DNA of 20,391 nucleotides from Candidatus Bathyarchaeota archaeon (GTDB lineage Archaea; Thermoproteota; Bathyarchaeia; 40CM-2-53-6): NCBI GenBank assembly GCA_005883085.1, contig VBAY01000102.1, positions 1 through 20,391 on the forward strand, written 5' to 3'. Below the pieces are notes generated by a model. That model saw only the letters and a program-made list of their open reading frames with translations. It ran no database searches and was not told the DNA's origin. Shown here one piece after another: positions 7,834-15,093 of the stretch (positions are counted from its first letter, which is position 1; every line of letters begins with the position of its first letter). A program made the position numbers and the translations under genes.

Positions 7834-8031
7834 GTGCCACTGAAGGTCAAACCTGTCAAGCTTAGAGACAGCCTCTACTTGCTAATCCCCGTGGATATTG
7901 CAAGACTGCTAGGAGTCGCGGCGTCGTCTCATTTTCAGCTGAGTTTGAACGAGAGTCAAGAGTCTGTCAGGCTCGTCTATGAGATGAGGAAAGACGAATC
8001 TCCGACGGAAGTCATTACCAAAGACGAATGA
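7834..8031 (+). CDS. AbrB/SpoVT-like small DNA-binding protein
   Basis: 65 residues from GTG 7834. The pattern KVKPVKLRDSLYLLIPVDIARLLGV followed by a beta-rich stretch with Ser/Asn and Glu is the swapped-hairpin AbrB/MazE/SpoVT fold: a basic first strand, then 'S-L-Y-L-x-I-P' and a short helix. These bind DNA as dimers and are often regulators or antitoxins. No toxin gene is adjacent, so a regulator role in this cluster is the better inference. It sits between two structured gaps and 26 bases before the membrane sensor gene. Confidence 0.68.
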   Translation: MPLKVKPVKLRDSLYLLIPVDIARLLGVAASSHFQLSLNESQESVRLVYEMRKDESPTEVITKDE

Positions 8032-8057
8032 GGCGCTGAAAATTAGTTCATCAGATC

Positions 8058-9920
8058 TTGGACATGCTAGCGCTCGGCGCTTCTTGCATGGCCTTGCTCT
8101 TCACAATTCGAGCCAAGAAAACGTATTTTCTAGACTCGGTTTTCTTCATTATCGCGGCAAACATTGGCTTCATTCTGTTTCTCTCCGATACTGCGTCCTC
8201 AGATATTCTTAACAGATCTCCCAACCCATACCTCGACACCATTTTCATAACTTTTACCGCAATTTCGATCGGTTTCGCAAGTTACCTTTTGAAGGAAAGC
8301 GGAGGGAAAGGAGGATTCACGGAGCTTACATCGTTCCTCAAGAGGCTTCCGAAAGCATTACTCGCGTTCCTTTCCATCTCAATAGGCTGGGCGACGGCCA
8401 CTCTGATTTGGCGGCCGTTTACTGTGAACAACTTGATGGCCAATGGGGAGTCCATCTACTACTTTTCCTACGATAGCTGGTACATCCTAGTCAGCTCTTT
8501 GTTGCTGGCCTCGTTCATCGCACTTCCCGTATGGGCCTTTTACAGCCAGTCGAGACGAGTACAAGATCCGAAAGCTTCGAGTTCAATCAGGCTGATTAGT
8601 ATCTGTTGGGCTTGTTTCGGTCTTATCACCTTCTTCCAACAAGCATTTGCGGGAGCTTTCGCCAGTTTGGTCAAGAGTTTCGGTATCATAGCAGACGGGG
8701 CATTATTCGTCCTCGTGTCCTTTGCTCTCAGAGAGCCCACCATCCTGAGTAGAATTGTCACTGGTGGTGAGATGATCTTCCAAGCTGTAAGTTCGAGCAC
8801 TGAAGAGGACACGGTGGTATTGTACAACACGGAATCTGACAGGAAAAGGCTCGTTGAAAGGTTCGTAGAAGATGGACTAGCAACTGGACAAGAGCTAATC
8901 TTCTACGCGATCAAGTCAGAAGTCCCATTCTACAGAGCAATCCTAAAGGGAACTACGACGGATCATTCGCGACAAAAGAGTCCACAGATGATGATTCAGT
9001 CCATCGATTTCGGAATCGGCCAAGCGCTAAGTGATCTCGCCGTTCCTCCCGGATTTCACCGGACCAAGAGGGAACTGGTCGACCTTGGGGAATTGAGCCT
9101 GGACCAATGCAACCTGATAATATCCAAGGTCAAGTCCCTCGACAGTCTTCCCGGTCCTCGGCGGAGACCACGGATATGGGCTCTCAATGTTGAAGAGGCA
9201 CAATCTGGTACACTTGAGGCATTGCGTGAAGCGAACCCTAAAGCTCGAATTCGCGACCTTGCACTTCAACAAGACAGTTTTTCGAAACTGCTCAATGCAA
9301 AGCATCAGGCACTTTCAAAAAGTAGAATCCTCTTAGAATACGATCCTACGAGTAGCTATGAAGATGCAGTCCAGAAATTTGCGCGAGAATTCCAAGCGAA
9401 CGTCGAGCCAATTGCAATATTCACCAGCATGGGAAGTCCAATGTTTCGACAGTTTAGAGAGCAACATAACTTGCGATTGTTCACCTTCAGTGCGAAGACG
9501 TCAACTCCTTCAAAGGTTTCTGAGGAACATGTTCTGCTGCCTGAAAGGGATACCTCCTTGCTCCTTGATGCAGTCGATAAGCTGCTACAGGCGAACCATG
9601 GCCGTTTGGTCGGGATGGTCTTCGACGTGTTCACCGATTTGATCCTTTTTCAGGGATTCGAAAAGGGGTATGGCGTATTGTCATCTGTTATTGAGATGTC
9701 CGAGTCAGAATCCGCTTCAACACTTGTGCTGGTTAACTTCACAGCTCTCGATGAGAGGTCTCTGAACGGAATAAGAGGCCTCTTCAGATCACAGGCCAAG
9801 TTCGACTTGGGTGGATTCAGAATGGTTCGCTCGGAGAGTACAGGATTTTCAAGCTTCGAAAGCAAGAAACCGACCCTCGAAGATGAGGGTCATGGTTCGG
9901 AGGGAAGATTGTCCAATTGA
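8058..9920 (+). CDS. Seven-helix membrane sensor with MEDS-like and degenerate KaiC-fold domains
   Basis: 620 residues. About seven hydrophobic helices are visible (roughly 1-18, 24-44, 60-78, 100-117, 141-164, 176-198, 206-224), so the N-terminal third is membrane embedded. Residues about 248-400 start with EEDTVVLYNTESDRKRLVERFVEDGLATGQE, matching the MEDS/DcmR sensory domain style ('reporting' P-loop-like domain with no Walker A). Residues about 424-590 are a second Rossmann-like unit of the DUF835/KaiC-related type: SSYEDAVQKFAREF, IAIFTSMGSPMF where a P-loop would be but lacking GKT, and VFDVFTDLIL at Walker B. Neither unit should hydrolyse ATP. Start is TTG 8058, or ATG 8064 if shorter. 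The gene overlaps the next by 4 bases. Likely a receptor that signals through KaiC-fold contacts; the ligand is unknown. Confidence 0.77.
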   Translation: MDMLALGASCMALLFTIRAKKTYFLDSVFFIIAANIGFILFLSDTASSDILNRSPNPYLDTIFITFTAISIGFASYLLKESGGKGGFTELTSFLKRLPKALLAFLSISIGWATATLIWRPFTVNNLMANGESIYYFSYDSWYILVSSLLLASFIALPVWAFYSQSRRVQDPKASSSIRLISICWACFGLITFFQQAFAGAFASLVKSFGIIADGALFVLVSFALREPTILSRIVTGGEMIFQAVSSSTEEDTVVLYNTESDRKRLVERFVEDGLATGQELIFYAIKSEVPFYRAILKGTTTDHSRQKSPQMMIQSIDFGIGQALSDLAVPPGFHRTKRELVDLGELSLDQCNLIISKVKSLDSLPGPRRRPRIWALNVEEAQSGTLEALREANPKARIRDLALQQDSFSKLLNAKHQALSKSRILLEYDPTSSYEDAVQKFAREFQANVEPIAIFTSMGSPMFRQFREQHNLRLFTFSAKTSTPSKVSEEHVLLPERDTSLLLDAVDKLLQANHGRLVGMVFDVFTDLILFQGFEKGYGVLSSVIEMSESESASTLVLVNFTALDERSLNGIRGLFRSQAKFDLGGFRMVRSESTGFSSFESKKPTLEDEGHGSEGRLSN

Positions 9921-10294
9921 GCAGAACCCAGTCTTTCAGTCAGGTACTTCTTGACTGTGTAGATGAAGGACTATCGGTTCTCGGAAATGAGCCTAGGCAG
10001 GCTATCTATCAGTACCTTGCGACAATTCATTCTCTCGACCGGGAGCAGATTCCTGATAAGGTCGATGAGTTCGCAGCTGGGCTGAAAAAGGCGTTGGGTA
10101 GTGCATCAAGAGTGATCGAGAGGCTCATCCTGAAGAAACTGTTTCAGAGAATAGGATCTACTTTCCGTGAGACCGCGGACCTGGAGTTCGCGGATTATGT
10201 GAGAGACGCTAGGCGGAGGTTTGAGATTACCTCAACGAAACATGGTGACCCCGTAGAAGGTCTTCGGTCAAAGAAGGGTCAGGTTACCGGTTAG
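9917..10294 (+). CDS. NitrOD5-like small output-domain protein
   Basis: 125 residues starting at TTG 9917, sharing TTGA with the stop of the membrane sensor, so the two are translationally coupled. Residues about 8-77 are helical with the pattern DEGLSVLGNEPRQAIYQYL..REQIPDKVDEFAAGLKKALG.. ending ERLILKKL. This matches my memory of NitrOD5, an archaeal output domain found next to or fused with KaiC-like and sensor proteins. The C-terminal 45 residues are charged and poorly structured. No catalytic motif is seen. It probably relays output of the upstream receptor. The 3' end overlaps the convergent pth2 gene by 27 bases. Confidence 0.65.
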   Translation: MSRTQSFSQVLLDCVDEGLSVLGNEPRQAIYQYLATIHSLDREQIPDKVDEFAAGLKKALGSASRVIERLILKKLFQRIGSTFRETADLEFADYVRDARRRFEITSTKHGDPVEGLRSKKGQVTG

Positions 10295-10633
10295 AGAGTC
10301 GAGCAGATCGGCGGGAGCCGGGCCGAGCCCCAAACAGGTAATTGTTCCGGGAGGAACTTGTGTTAGTCCCCTATCCCTGACCAAGTGTACCGGAATCCCT
10401 TTGGATCTTCCCTTTCTCTCTAGCTCTAAAACACTGTCGAGGTCAGGGACTTTCAATGCGACCTTCATTTGCCCTTCTTCCATCCACGACTTCCACCAAT
10501 CATGCAGATGGGTGCGTGCTTCTTCCGCAGCGGATACTGCAGCGTGCGCACACTGGACGGCCGCCTTTCCTCGTCCCATATCCAAATCCAATCTGACTAC
10601 GAGCACTTGTTTGAAACGAAAACTCTCTGACAT
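10268..10633 (-). CDS. pth2: Peptidyl-tRNA hydrolase, archaeal/eukaryotic type
   Basis: Cytoplasmic enzyme that frees tRNA from peptidyl-tRNA dropped by the ribosome. At 121 aa it has family length, with the motifs KQVLVVRLDLDMGRGKAAVQCAHAAV (8-33), DRGLTQVPPGT (87-97) and the closing GLGPAP...LLDSLTGNLTLL (102-121). The usual DAGRTQI loop reads DRGLTQV here, a modest change that keeps Asp, Thr and Gln. Start is ATG 10633; a TATA-like ATAATATG at about 10650-10657 on this strand lies only 20-25 bases upstream, so the mRNA may be leaderless. It is divergent from the COG1325 gene. Confidence 0.95.
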   Translation of the reverse strand: MSESFRFKQVLVVRLDLDMGRGKAAVQCAHAAVSAAEEARTHLHDWWKSWMEEGQMKVALKVPDLDSVLELERKGRSKGIPVHLVRDRGLTQVPPGTITCLGLGPAPADLLDSLTGNLTLL

Positions 10634-10660
10634 GACCCGTACAAAGTAGCATATTATGGT

Positions 10661-10669
10661 ATTTTAAAC
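10661..10669 (+). promoter_or_regulatory. TATA box for COG1325 gene
   Basis: ATTTTAAAC in the 68-base divergent gap is centred about 37 bases before ATG 10702, which would start RNA near 10690 and leave a leader of about 12 bases. The opposite-strand TATA for pth2 sits just to its left. Confidence 0.5.
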
Positions 10670-10701
10670 GCGAAGGGGCGAACTCTACTAGTGGACCGGA
10701 A

Positions 10702-11175
10702 ATGGATTCGTCAGCGATGGCTCTTTCGGCCAAGATCTCCACGATTATCCATGCAACCGAAGACCCCGAAAAAGTTGCCACGGCAATACGAAACCTCTCG
10801 CTCGGCGAGATGCCAGTGGGCTCAACGGCGAACCGAGCGAAGGGGCATCACGGCAATGAAATCGTGACCACGGTATTCACGATAAGAAACGCGAAGAACG
10901 TTGAATGCTTTCTCCGAAACATTTGGAACGGTCTATCCCAGTTAGATAGGACTGAGGTACACTCCAGTTTGACCTCGAGAATTGATAATGCGGGAACTCT
11001 CTTCCTCCGGATTGACAAACAAGAAGCCCTGAAGGGAAGAATCCGTCTACAAGAGACAGACCCGATCAAAATCGCGATCTCATTCAGGACAATGTCGCCG
11101 AAGGGCGTTGGATTCGTGAACAATATTCAGAAAAGGCTAGAAGAGATTCAACGGCGGAATAGATCTGATTTTTAG
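10702..11175 (+). CDS. RNA-binding protein, predicted exosome subunit (COG1325 type)
   Basis: 157 residues. The features ATEDPEKVATAIRNL (18-32), GHHGNEIVTTVFTIRNAKN (48-66) and DNAGTLFLRIDKQEAL.G.I (94-112) are those of the COG1325 family, archaeal RNA-binding proteins long predicted to associate with the exosome and commonly encoded near its genes. No catalytic residues are known for the family. It heads the proteasome/SBDS/exosome block here but is separated from psmA by 194 bases containing a candidate sRNA and a promoter, so it may be a separate transcript. The C-terminal 25 residues are basic. Confidence 0.85.
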   Translation: MDSSAMALSAKISTIIHATEDPEKVATAIRNLSLGEMPVGSTANRAKGHHGNEIVTTVFTIRNAKNVECFLRNIWNGLSQLDRTEVHSSLTSRIDNAGTLFLRIDKQEALKGRIRLQETDPIKIAISFRTMSPKGVGFVNNIQKRLEEIQRRNRSDF

Positions 11176-11183
11176 ACCCACAC

Positions 11184-11191
11184 CCTATTAT
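11184..11191 (+). promoter_or_regulatory. Possible TATA box for the C/D sRNA
   Basis: CTATTATT lies 24-28 bases before the first base of the sRNA terminal stem at 11212, the expected archaeal TATA-to-start distance. The position supports independent transcription of the RNA. Confidence 0.4.
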
Positions 11192-11211
11192 TCAGGGCCC
11201 CTAGAACTGCG

Positions 11212-11284
11212 GTTTGGGGAATGACGAAGCCAGTCCCAGCTTGACCAAAAGGATGATGTCCTCAGCGACGGGCCGACCCCAAAC
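11212..11284 (+). ncRNA. Candidate box C/D guide sRNA (rRNA 2'-O-methylation)
   Basis: Not coding. An 8-bp perfect terminal stem (GTTTGGGG 11212-11219 with CCCCAAAC 11277-11284) encloses box C ATGACGA (11221-11227), guide 1 of 13 nt, D' TTGA (11241-11244), a CC-AAAA-GG mini-hairpin, C' ATGATGT (11253-11259), guide 2 of 13 nt, and D CCGA (11273-11276). The closing motif is a proper kink-turn: a 3-nt AAT bulge, tandem G·A pairs (11223/11276 and 11224/11275), then a C·C in place of the usual U·U, then G-C (11226/11273). The two guides are equal in length. The nine bases of guide 2 next to box D (AGCGACGGG) are complementary to CCCGUCGCU of the 16S decoding site, at about E. coli 1402-1410. The usual rule (fifth base from D) predicts methylation of U1406. 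The target of guide 1 was not recognised. The variant C and D boxes are the main doubt. Confidence 0.72.
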
Positions 11285-11316
11285 ATGTCGCAACTTCGAG
11301 ACATTGCCGCGAGAAA

Positions 11317-11326
11317 GGTTTTAGTA
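11317..11326 (+). promoter_or_regulatory. Possible TATA box for the proteasome/exosome operon
   Basis: GGTTTTAGTA is centred about 48 bases before TTG 11370, predicting a start near 11347 and a leader of about 23 bases that carries the AGGTG ribosome-binding site (11357-11361). Confidence 0.4.
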
Positions 11327-11369
11327 CGCAGTCACCCGTGTCACCGCGATTTCAGCTAGGTGCAATAGT

Positions 11370-12119
11370 TTGTCCATGTTTGCAGTTCCCGGAGCTTACG
11401 ACCGGGCGATAACCGTATTCTCTCCAGACGGGAGACTATTCCAAGTTGAATACGCGAGCGAAACGGTGAAGCGAGGGGCAACAGTCCTAGGCATCGCATC
11501 ACCTGAAGGAGTTGTTCTTGCGGCCGAAGAGCGGGCGGGCTCCAAACTTCAGGATCTGTCCTTCATGTGGAAGATATTCCAAATTGATGATCACGTTGGG
11601 ACCGCTGTCGCTGGTCTGAGCTGCGATGCCCATATTCTAGTCGACCAAGCCAGGATTTACGCACAAAGTAACAAGCTGATGTATGACGAGCCAATCGACA
11701 TCGAGATACTGACTCGGCGCATCGGAGAAATTAAGCAGCTTTACACTCAACATGCGGGTGTCCGGCCCTTCGGGATTTCGATGCTTTTTGGAGGAGTCGA
11801 CAAGAAGGGTAGTAGATTATTCTGGACTGACCCCAGTGGGGCGTTCTTCGCTTACAGGGCCTGGGCAATCGGCGCGGGTGGAGATGCGGCCAATGAGATA
11901 CTTGAAGCAGAGTATCGAGACAATCTGACAATGGATGAGGCTTTGTTGCTCGGAATGAAATGTATGACGAAGGTTTTGGAAGGAAAGGCGGAGCCCCAGA
12001 AAATACGGGTCGCGGTTATCCCGAGGGAGACGGGCAAATTCCAGAAACTCCCCGTCGAAGAGGTCGACAAGTACCTCCGAAAGCTGGATGCTGGTAAAAA
12101 GGCACCGGCTGGCAAATGA
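11370..12119 (+). CDS. psmA: Proteasome alpha subunit
   Basis: Forms the outer rings of the 20S core particle, gating entry to the beta chamber. The N-terminal hallmark AYDRAITVFSPDGRLFQVEYA (9-29) is intact, followed by VKRGATVLGI and the alpha-type body; the total of 249 residues is normal. Start: TTG 11370 has AGGTG eight bases upstream (good SD spacing), while ATG 11376, two codons in, is 14 bases from it. Both give a normal gate region. It lacks the beta-type Thr nucleophile, as expected for alpha. The stop overlaps the SBDS ATG by four bases (ATGA). No beta subunit gene is in the window. Confidence 0.98.
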   Translation: MSMFAVPGAYDRAITVFSPDGRLFQVEYASETVKRGATVLGIASPEGVVLAAEERAGSKLQDLSFMWKIFQIDDHVGTAVAGLSCDAHILVDQARIYAQSNKLMYDEPIDIEILTRRIGEIKQLYTQHAGVRPFGISMLFGGVDKKGSRLFWTDPSGAFFAYRAWAIGAGGDAANEILEAEYRDNLTMDEALLLGMKCMTKVLEGKAEPQKIRVAVIPRETGKFQKLPVEEVDKYLRKLDAGKKAPAGK

Positions 12120-12805
12120 GTGACAAGTTCACAACGGCACGCCTATCCAAAGGCCAGGACCGTTTTGAGATCCTAGTCAAACCTCAACCAGCTCTCGACT
12201 ACAAACTTGGAAAGCCAATCCCCCTTTCTCAAGTACTAATGATAGAGGAAGTGTACTCGGACTCAGGCAAAGGAACGAGGGCTTCAGAAGAGAAACTGCA
12301 GAAGCATTTCGGTACCATAGACCCGGTCAAAGTGGCGGAAGAAATCATGAAGTCCGGTGAGCTTCAGCTCACCACCGACCAGCGTCGTCAGCTGAGTGAC
12401 GAGAAGAGACGGCAAATAATATCGATAATTTCACGGAATGCTATCGACCCCCGAAGCGGGGCACCTCATCCGCCTCTAAGGATAGAGCAGGCTCTTGAAC
12501 AGGTTCGCATATCGATTGATCCCTACAGGAGCGCTGAAGAACAGGCAAAACAGGTCATAGAAGATCTCAGGCCGGTACTTCCCATCAAGATGGAGCAGAT
12601 GCGAATAGCCGTGAAGGTGTTTCCAGAGCACGCTGCAAGGGCCTATAATGCTTTCAAGAGCTTCGGCACGGTCACCCGCGAAGAATGGCAGGCAGACGGT
12701 GCCCTAGTAGCAGTTATAGAGATGCCCGCAGGCATGTATGGCTCGTTCACGGATAGAGTCAGCAAGATGACACAGGGAACTATTCAGATGAAGGTCCTGA
12801 CCTAG
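12116..12805 (+). CDS. Ribosome maturation protein SBDS homologue
   Basis: Archaeal orthologue of Shwachman-Bodian-Diamond protein, which in eukaryotes promotes release of the anti-association factor eIF6/aIF6 from 60S-type subunits. 229 residues in three domains: the N-terminal FYSH-like domain (about 1-90, including ASEEKLQKHFGT), a helical middle (about 95-160, with LTTDQRRQLSDEKRRQIISIISRNAIDP, a strong family signature) and a ferredoxin-like C-terminal domain (about 165-229). It is coupled to psmA by an ATGA overlap and 11 bases before rrp4. Confidence 0.97.
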   Translation: MSDKFTTARLSKGQDRFEILVKPQPALDYKLGKPIPLSQVLMIEEVYSDSGKGTRASEEKLQKHFGTIDPVKVAEEIMKSGELQLTTDQRRQLSDEKRRQIISIISRNAIDPRSGAPHPPLRIEQALEQVRISIDPYRSAEEQAKQVIEDLRPVLPIKMEQMRIAVKVFPEHAARAYNAFKSFGTVTREEWQADGALVAVIEMPAGMYGSFTDRVSKMTQGTIQMKVLT

Positions 12806-12816
12806 AGGAAAACATA

Positions 12817-13530
12817 ATGGTAATTGTAGCAGAGCCAAAGCAAGTGGTAGCACCGGGCGAACTCCTCGCTGAGGGAGACCATTTGCTCGGCGACAACTCG
12901 TTCAAGGTGGGAACTCGGATATATTCGGCCTGCATAGGAATCTTCGAGGTCGATGGCACCAGAGTCACCGTCGTCCCTCTCAAGGGTGGGTATTTTCCGC
13001 GGGTAGGAGATCTCGTTGGTGGCAGAATCGTCGATGTAGGGCTTTCAGGCTGGACGGTAGACATTCGCGCCCCGTACGAGGCCATGCTTCCCGCGTCCGA
13101 GACCCCAGGTCCAAGGGGACCTCGGCGAAGAGATCTATCTGAGTCATTCGATGTCGGAGACATGGTTTTGTCTCAAGTCCTCGCCTTCGATAGAACGAGA
13201 GATCCACTTCTGACAGTAAAGGGTCCTGGGCTGGGCAAGATTTCCAATGGGAGAGTGGTGGAGATATCAGCTGCAAAAATACCCCGTTTGATAGGAAGAA
13301 AAGGTTCAATGATCAGTATGCTGAAGAGAGAAACGGGTTGCCAGATAACCGTTGGACAGAATGGCGTGGTTATGGTCTGGGGCAAGTCTCCCGAGAACGA
13401 AAGGGTCGCAGTAGAAGCCATATACATGGTCGAACGTGAAGCTCATACAAGAGGATTGACAGACAGGATACGAGAAATGATCGCAAAATCAAACGTGGTA
13501 GGAGAAGTTGCCAGAACCCAAACAGCCTGA
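12817..13530 (+). CDS. rrp4: Exosome RNA-binding cap subunit Rrp4
   Basis: RNA-binding cap of the archaeal exosome that feeds substrates into the Rrp41/Rrp42 ring. 237 residues: an N-terminal domain (about 1-60), an S1 domain (about 62-140, VGDLVGGRIVDVGLSGWTVDI) and a KH domain (about 150-215) with its GxxG loop as GRKG (160-163) in IPRLIGRKGSMISMLKRETG. A good ribosome-binding site, AGAGGA, lies eight bases before the ATG. Its last 23 bases overlap the TTG start of rrp41. Confidence 0.97.
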   Translation: MVIVAEPKQVVAPGELLAEGDHLLGDNSFKVGTRIYSACIGIFEVDGTRVTVVPLKGGYFPRVGDLVGGRIVDVGLSGWTVDIRAPYEAMLPASETPGPRGPRRRDLSESFDVGDMVLSQVLAFDRTRDPLLTVKGPGLGKISNGRVVEISAAKIPRLIGRKGSMISMLKRETGCQITVGQNGVVMVWGKSPENERVAVEAIYMVEREAHTRGLTDRIREMIAKSNVVGEVARTQTA

Positions 13531-14275
13531 AAAGCTGATCGACGATAAGGGCATCCGGATAGACGGTCGTCGTCTTGATCAGCTACGGCCTATAAAACTC
13601 GAAGTGGGAATACTCGACAAGGCCGATGGTTCCGCCTATATTGAGCAGGGAAAGAACAAGATTCTCGTTGGAGTCTACGGGCCTAGAGAAGCGCACCCGA
13701 AACACATCGCACTTCCGGATCGTGCAGTCTTGAGGTGTAGATATCGGATGGCCCCGTTCTCCGTAGATGAACGAAAGAATCCAGCACCCTCCAGAAGAGA
13801 GATGGAGCTCTCCAAGGTAATCCGAGAATCACTCGAGTCCGTGGTTCTTACAGATCTCTACCCCAGAACAACTATCGACGTTTTCATCGAAGTCCTACAG
13901 TCCGACGGTGGGTCTCGCTGCGCTGGAATTACCGCGGCGTCCTTGGCATTAGCCGATGCGGGAATACCAATGAGAGAGTTAGTCGCCGCGTGCGCCGTCG
14001 GCAAGATTCAGGGACACATGGCACTTGACCTATCCGATGCGGAAGACAAGTATGGTGAAGCAGACCTTCCAGTGGCATGGGTCCCCAACGCGAACCTAGT
14101 CACCCTCCTCCAAATGGACGGAATACTCACAACGAATGAGTTCGAGAAAGGACTCACGATGGCGCTAGACGCGTGCAAGACCATACATGGAATGCAACAA
14201 GAAGCACTGAAGAAGAAATATCTAGTGATCAAGGAAGTCGCTGAGGAAAGAGAAGAAACCGAGGTAGTAGCCTAG
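13508..14275 (+). CDS. rrp41: Exosome catalytic subunit Rrp41
   Basis: RNase PH-fold phosphorolytic 3'-5' exoribonuclease subunit; three copies alternate with Rrp42 in the hexameric ring and it carries the active site. 255 residues with IRIDGRRLDQLRPIKLEVGIL (16-36), RNA-contact arginines in PSRREMEL (94-101), phosphate-site GGSRCAG (134-140) and the acidic catalytic stretch DLSDAEDKYGEADLPVAW (174-191), including Asp180 and Asp186. Start TTG 13508 with GGAG upstream is the only one that fits. The acidic tail (EEREETE) is family-like. The stop shares one base with the rrp42 GTG. Confidence 0.98.
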   Translation: MPEPKQPEKLIDDKGIRIDGRRLDQLRPIKLEVGILDKADGSAYIEQGKNKILVGVYGPREAHPKHIALPDRAVLRCRYRMAPFSVDERKNPAPSRREMELSKVIRESLESVVLTDLYPRTTIDVFIEVLQSDGGSRCAGITAASLALADAGIPMRELVAACAVGKIQGHMALDLSDAEDKYGEADLPVAWVPNANLVTLLQMDGILTTNEFEKGLTMALDACKTIHGMQQEALKKKYLVIKEVAEEREETEVVA

Positions 14276-15093
14276 TGTCGTTCACTCCTCAGCTTCCGCC
14301 AGTCGCGAAGCTTGAACAAAAGACCGTGGTCGATCTTGTCGCAAATGGAAAGAGAATAGACGATCGAACCGCAGACAGCTACAGGCAATTGCACATCCAA
14401 GTGGGTCTGATAGAGAAAGCCAACGGCTCAGCGCAAGTACATCTTGGCAAGTCAAAAGTCCTTGTCGGAGTCAAAGTAGAAACAGGAACACCTTTCCCCG
14501 ACACACCAGACGAAGGAGTACTGACTGTAAACGCTGAACTAGGTCCACTCGCATCTCCACTGTTCGAAACAGGACCCCCAAGTGAACAGGCCATCGAATT
14601 AGCACGGGTCATCGACAGAGGGATCAGAGAGTCGAAGGCCGTGGACATGAAATCGCTCGTCCTACTGAAAGGGAAGAAAGTCCAGGTAGTCTTCGTCGAC
14701 ATTTACATTCTAGATCACGACGGCAACCTCATTGACGCAGCATCTATTGCGGCTCTAGCGGCCCTTGCGAGCGCAAAGATGTTGAAGGCGGAGCTTAAGG
14801 GCGACGAAGTCGTATACAAGCCCGGGCTTCATTCTCTACCTCTCAATAACCATCCGGTTGCTGTCACGTTCGCCAAGGTTGGCAAGACAATCGTTGTGGA
14901 TCCCGTACTCGAAGAAGAACAGGTCATGAACGCGAGGCTCACAGTCACCATAGAGAAGAACGGCAACATTTGCGCAATGCAAAAAGGAGGCCTATCAGGC
15001 TTCACGCAAGACGAACTGAAAACAGTGGTGCACTTGGCTGTACAGAAGGCGGCTGAGAACAGAGCGAAGATATTGGCAGCGGCGAAGGGCTGA
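14275..15093 (+). CDS. rrp42: Exosome subunit Rrp42
   Basis: Structural RNase PH-fold partner of Rrp41; binds RNA but has no active site of its own. 272 residues from GTG 14275. Typical features are RIDDRTADSYRQLHIQVGLIEKANGSAQVHLGKSKVLVGVKVE (27-69), PLASPLFETGPPSEQAIELARVIDRGIRES (91-120) and the DIYILDHDGNLIDAAS block (142-157). The catalytic Asp pair of Rrp41 is not present at the equivalent place, as expected. It overlaps rrp41 and the L37Ae gene by one base each. Confidence 0.98.
   Translation: MSFTPQLPPVAKLEQKTVVDLVANGKRIDDRTADSYRQLHIQVGLIEKANGSAQVHLGKSKVLVGVKVETGTPFPDTPDEGVLTVNAELGPLASPLFETGPPSEQAIELARVIDRGIRESKAVDMKSLVLLKGKKVQVVFVDIYILDHDGNLIDAASIAALAALASAKMLKAELKGDEVVYKPGLHSLPLNNHPVAVTFAKVGKTIVVDPVLEEEQVMNARLTVTIEKNGNICAMQKGGLSGFTQDELKTVVHLAVQKAAENRAKILAAAKG

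Noticed and set aside
7834..8031. AbrB-like protein as an antitoxin
   Set aside because: No toxin-sized PIN/MazF-like gene is adjacent; the next gene is a 620-residue membrane protein.
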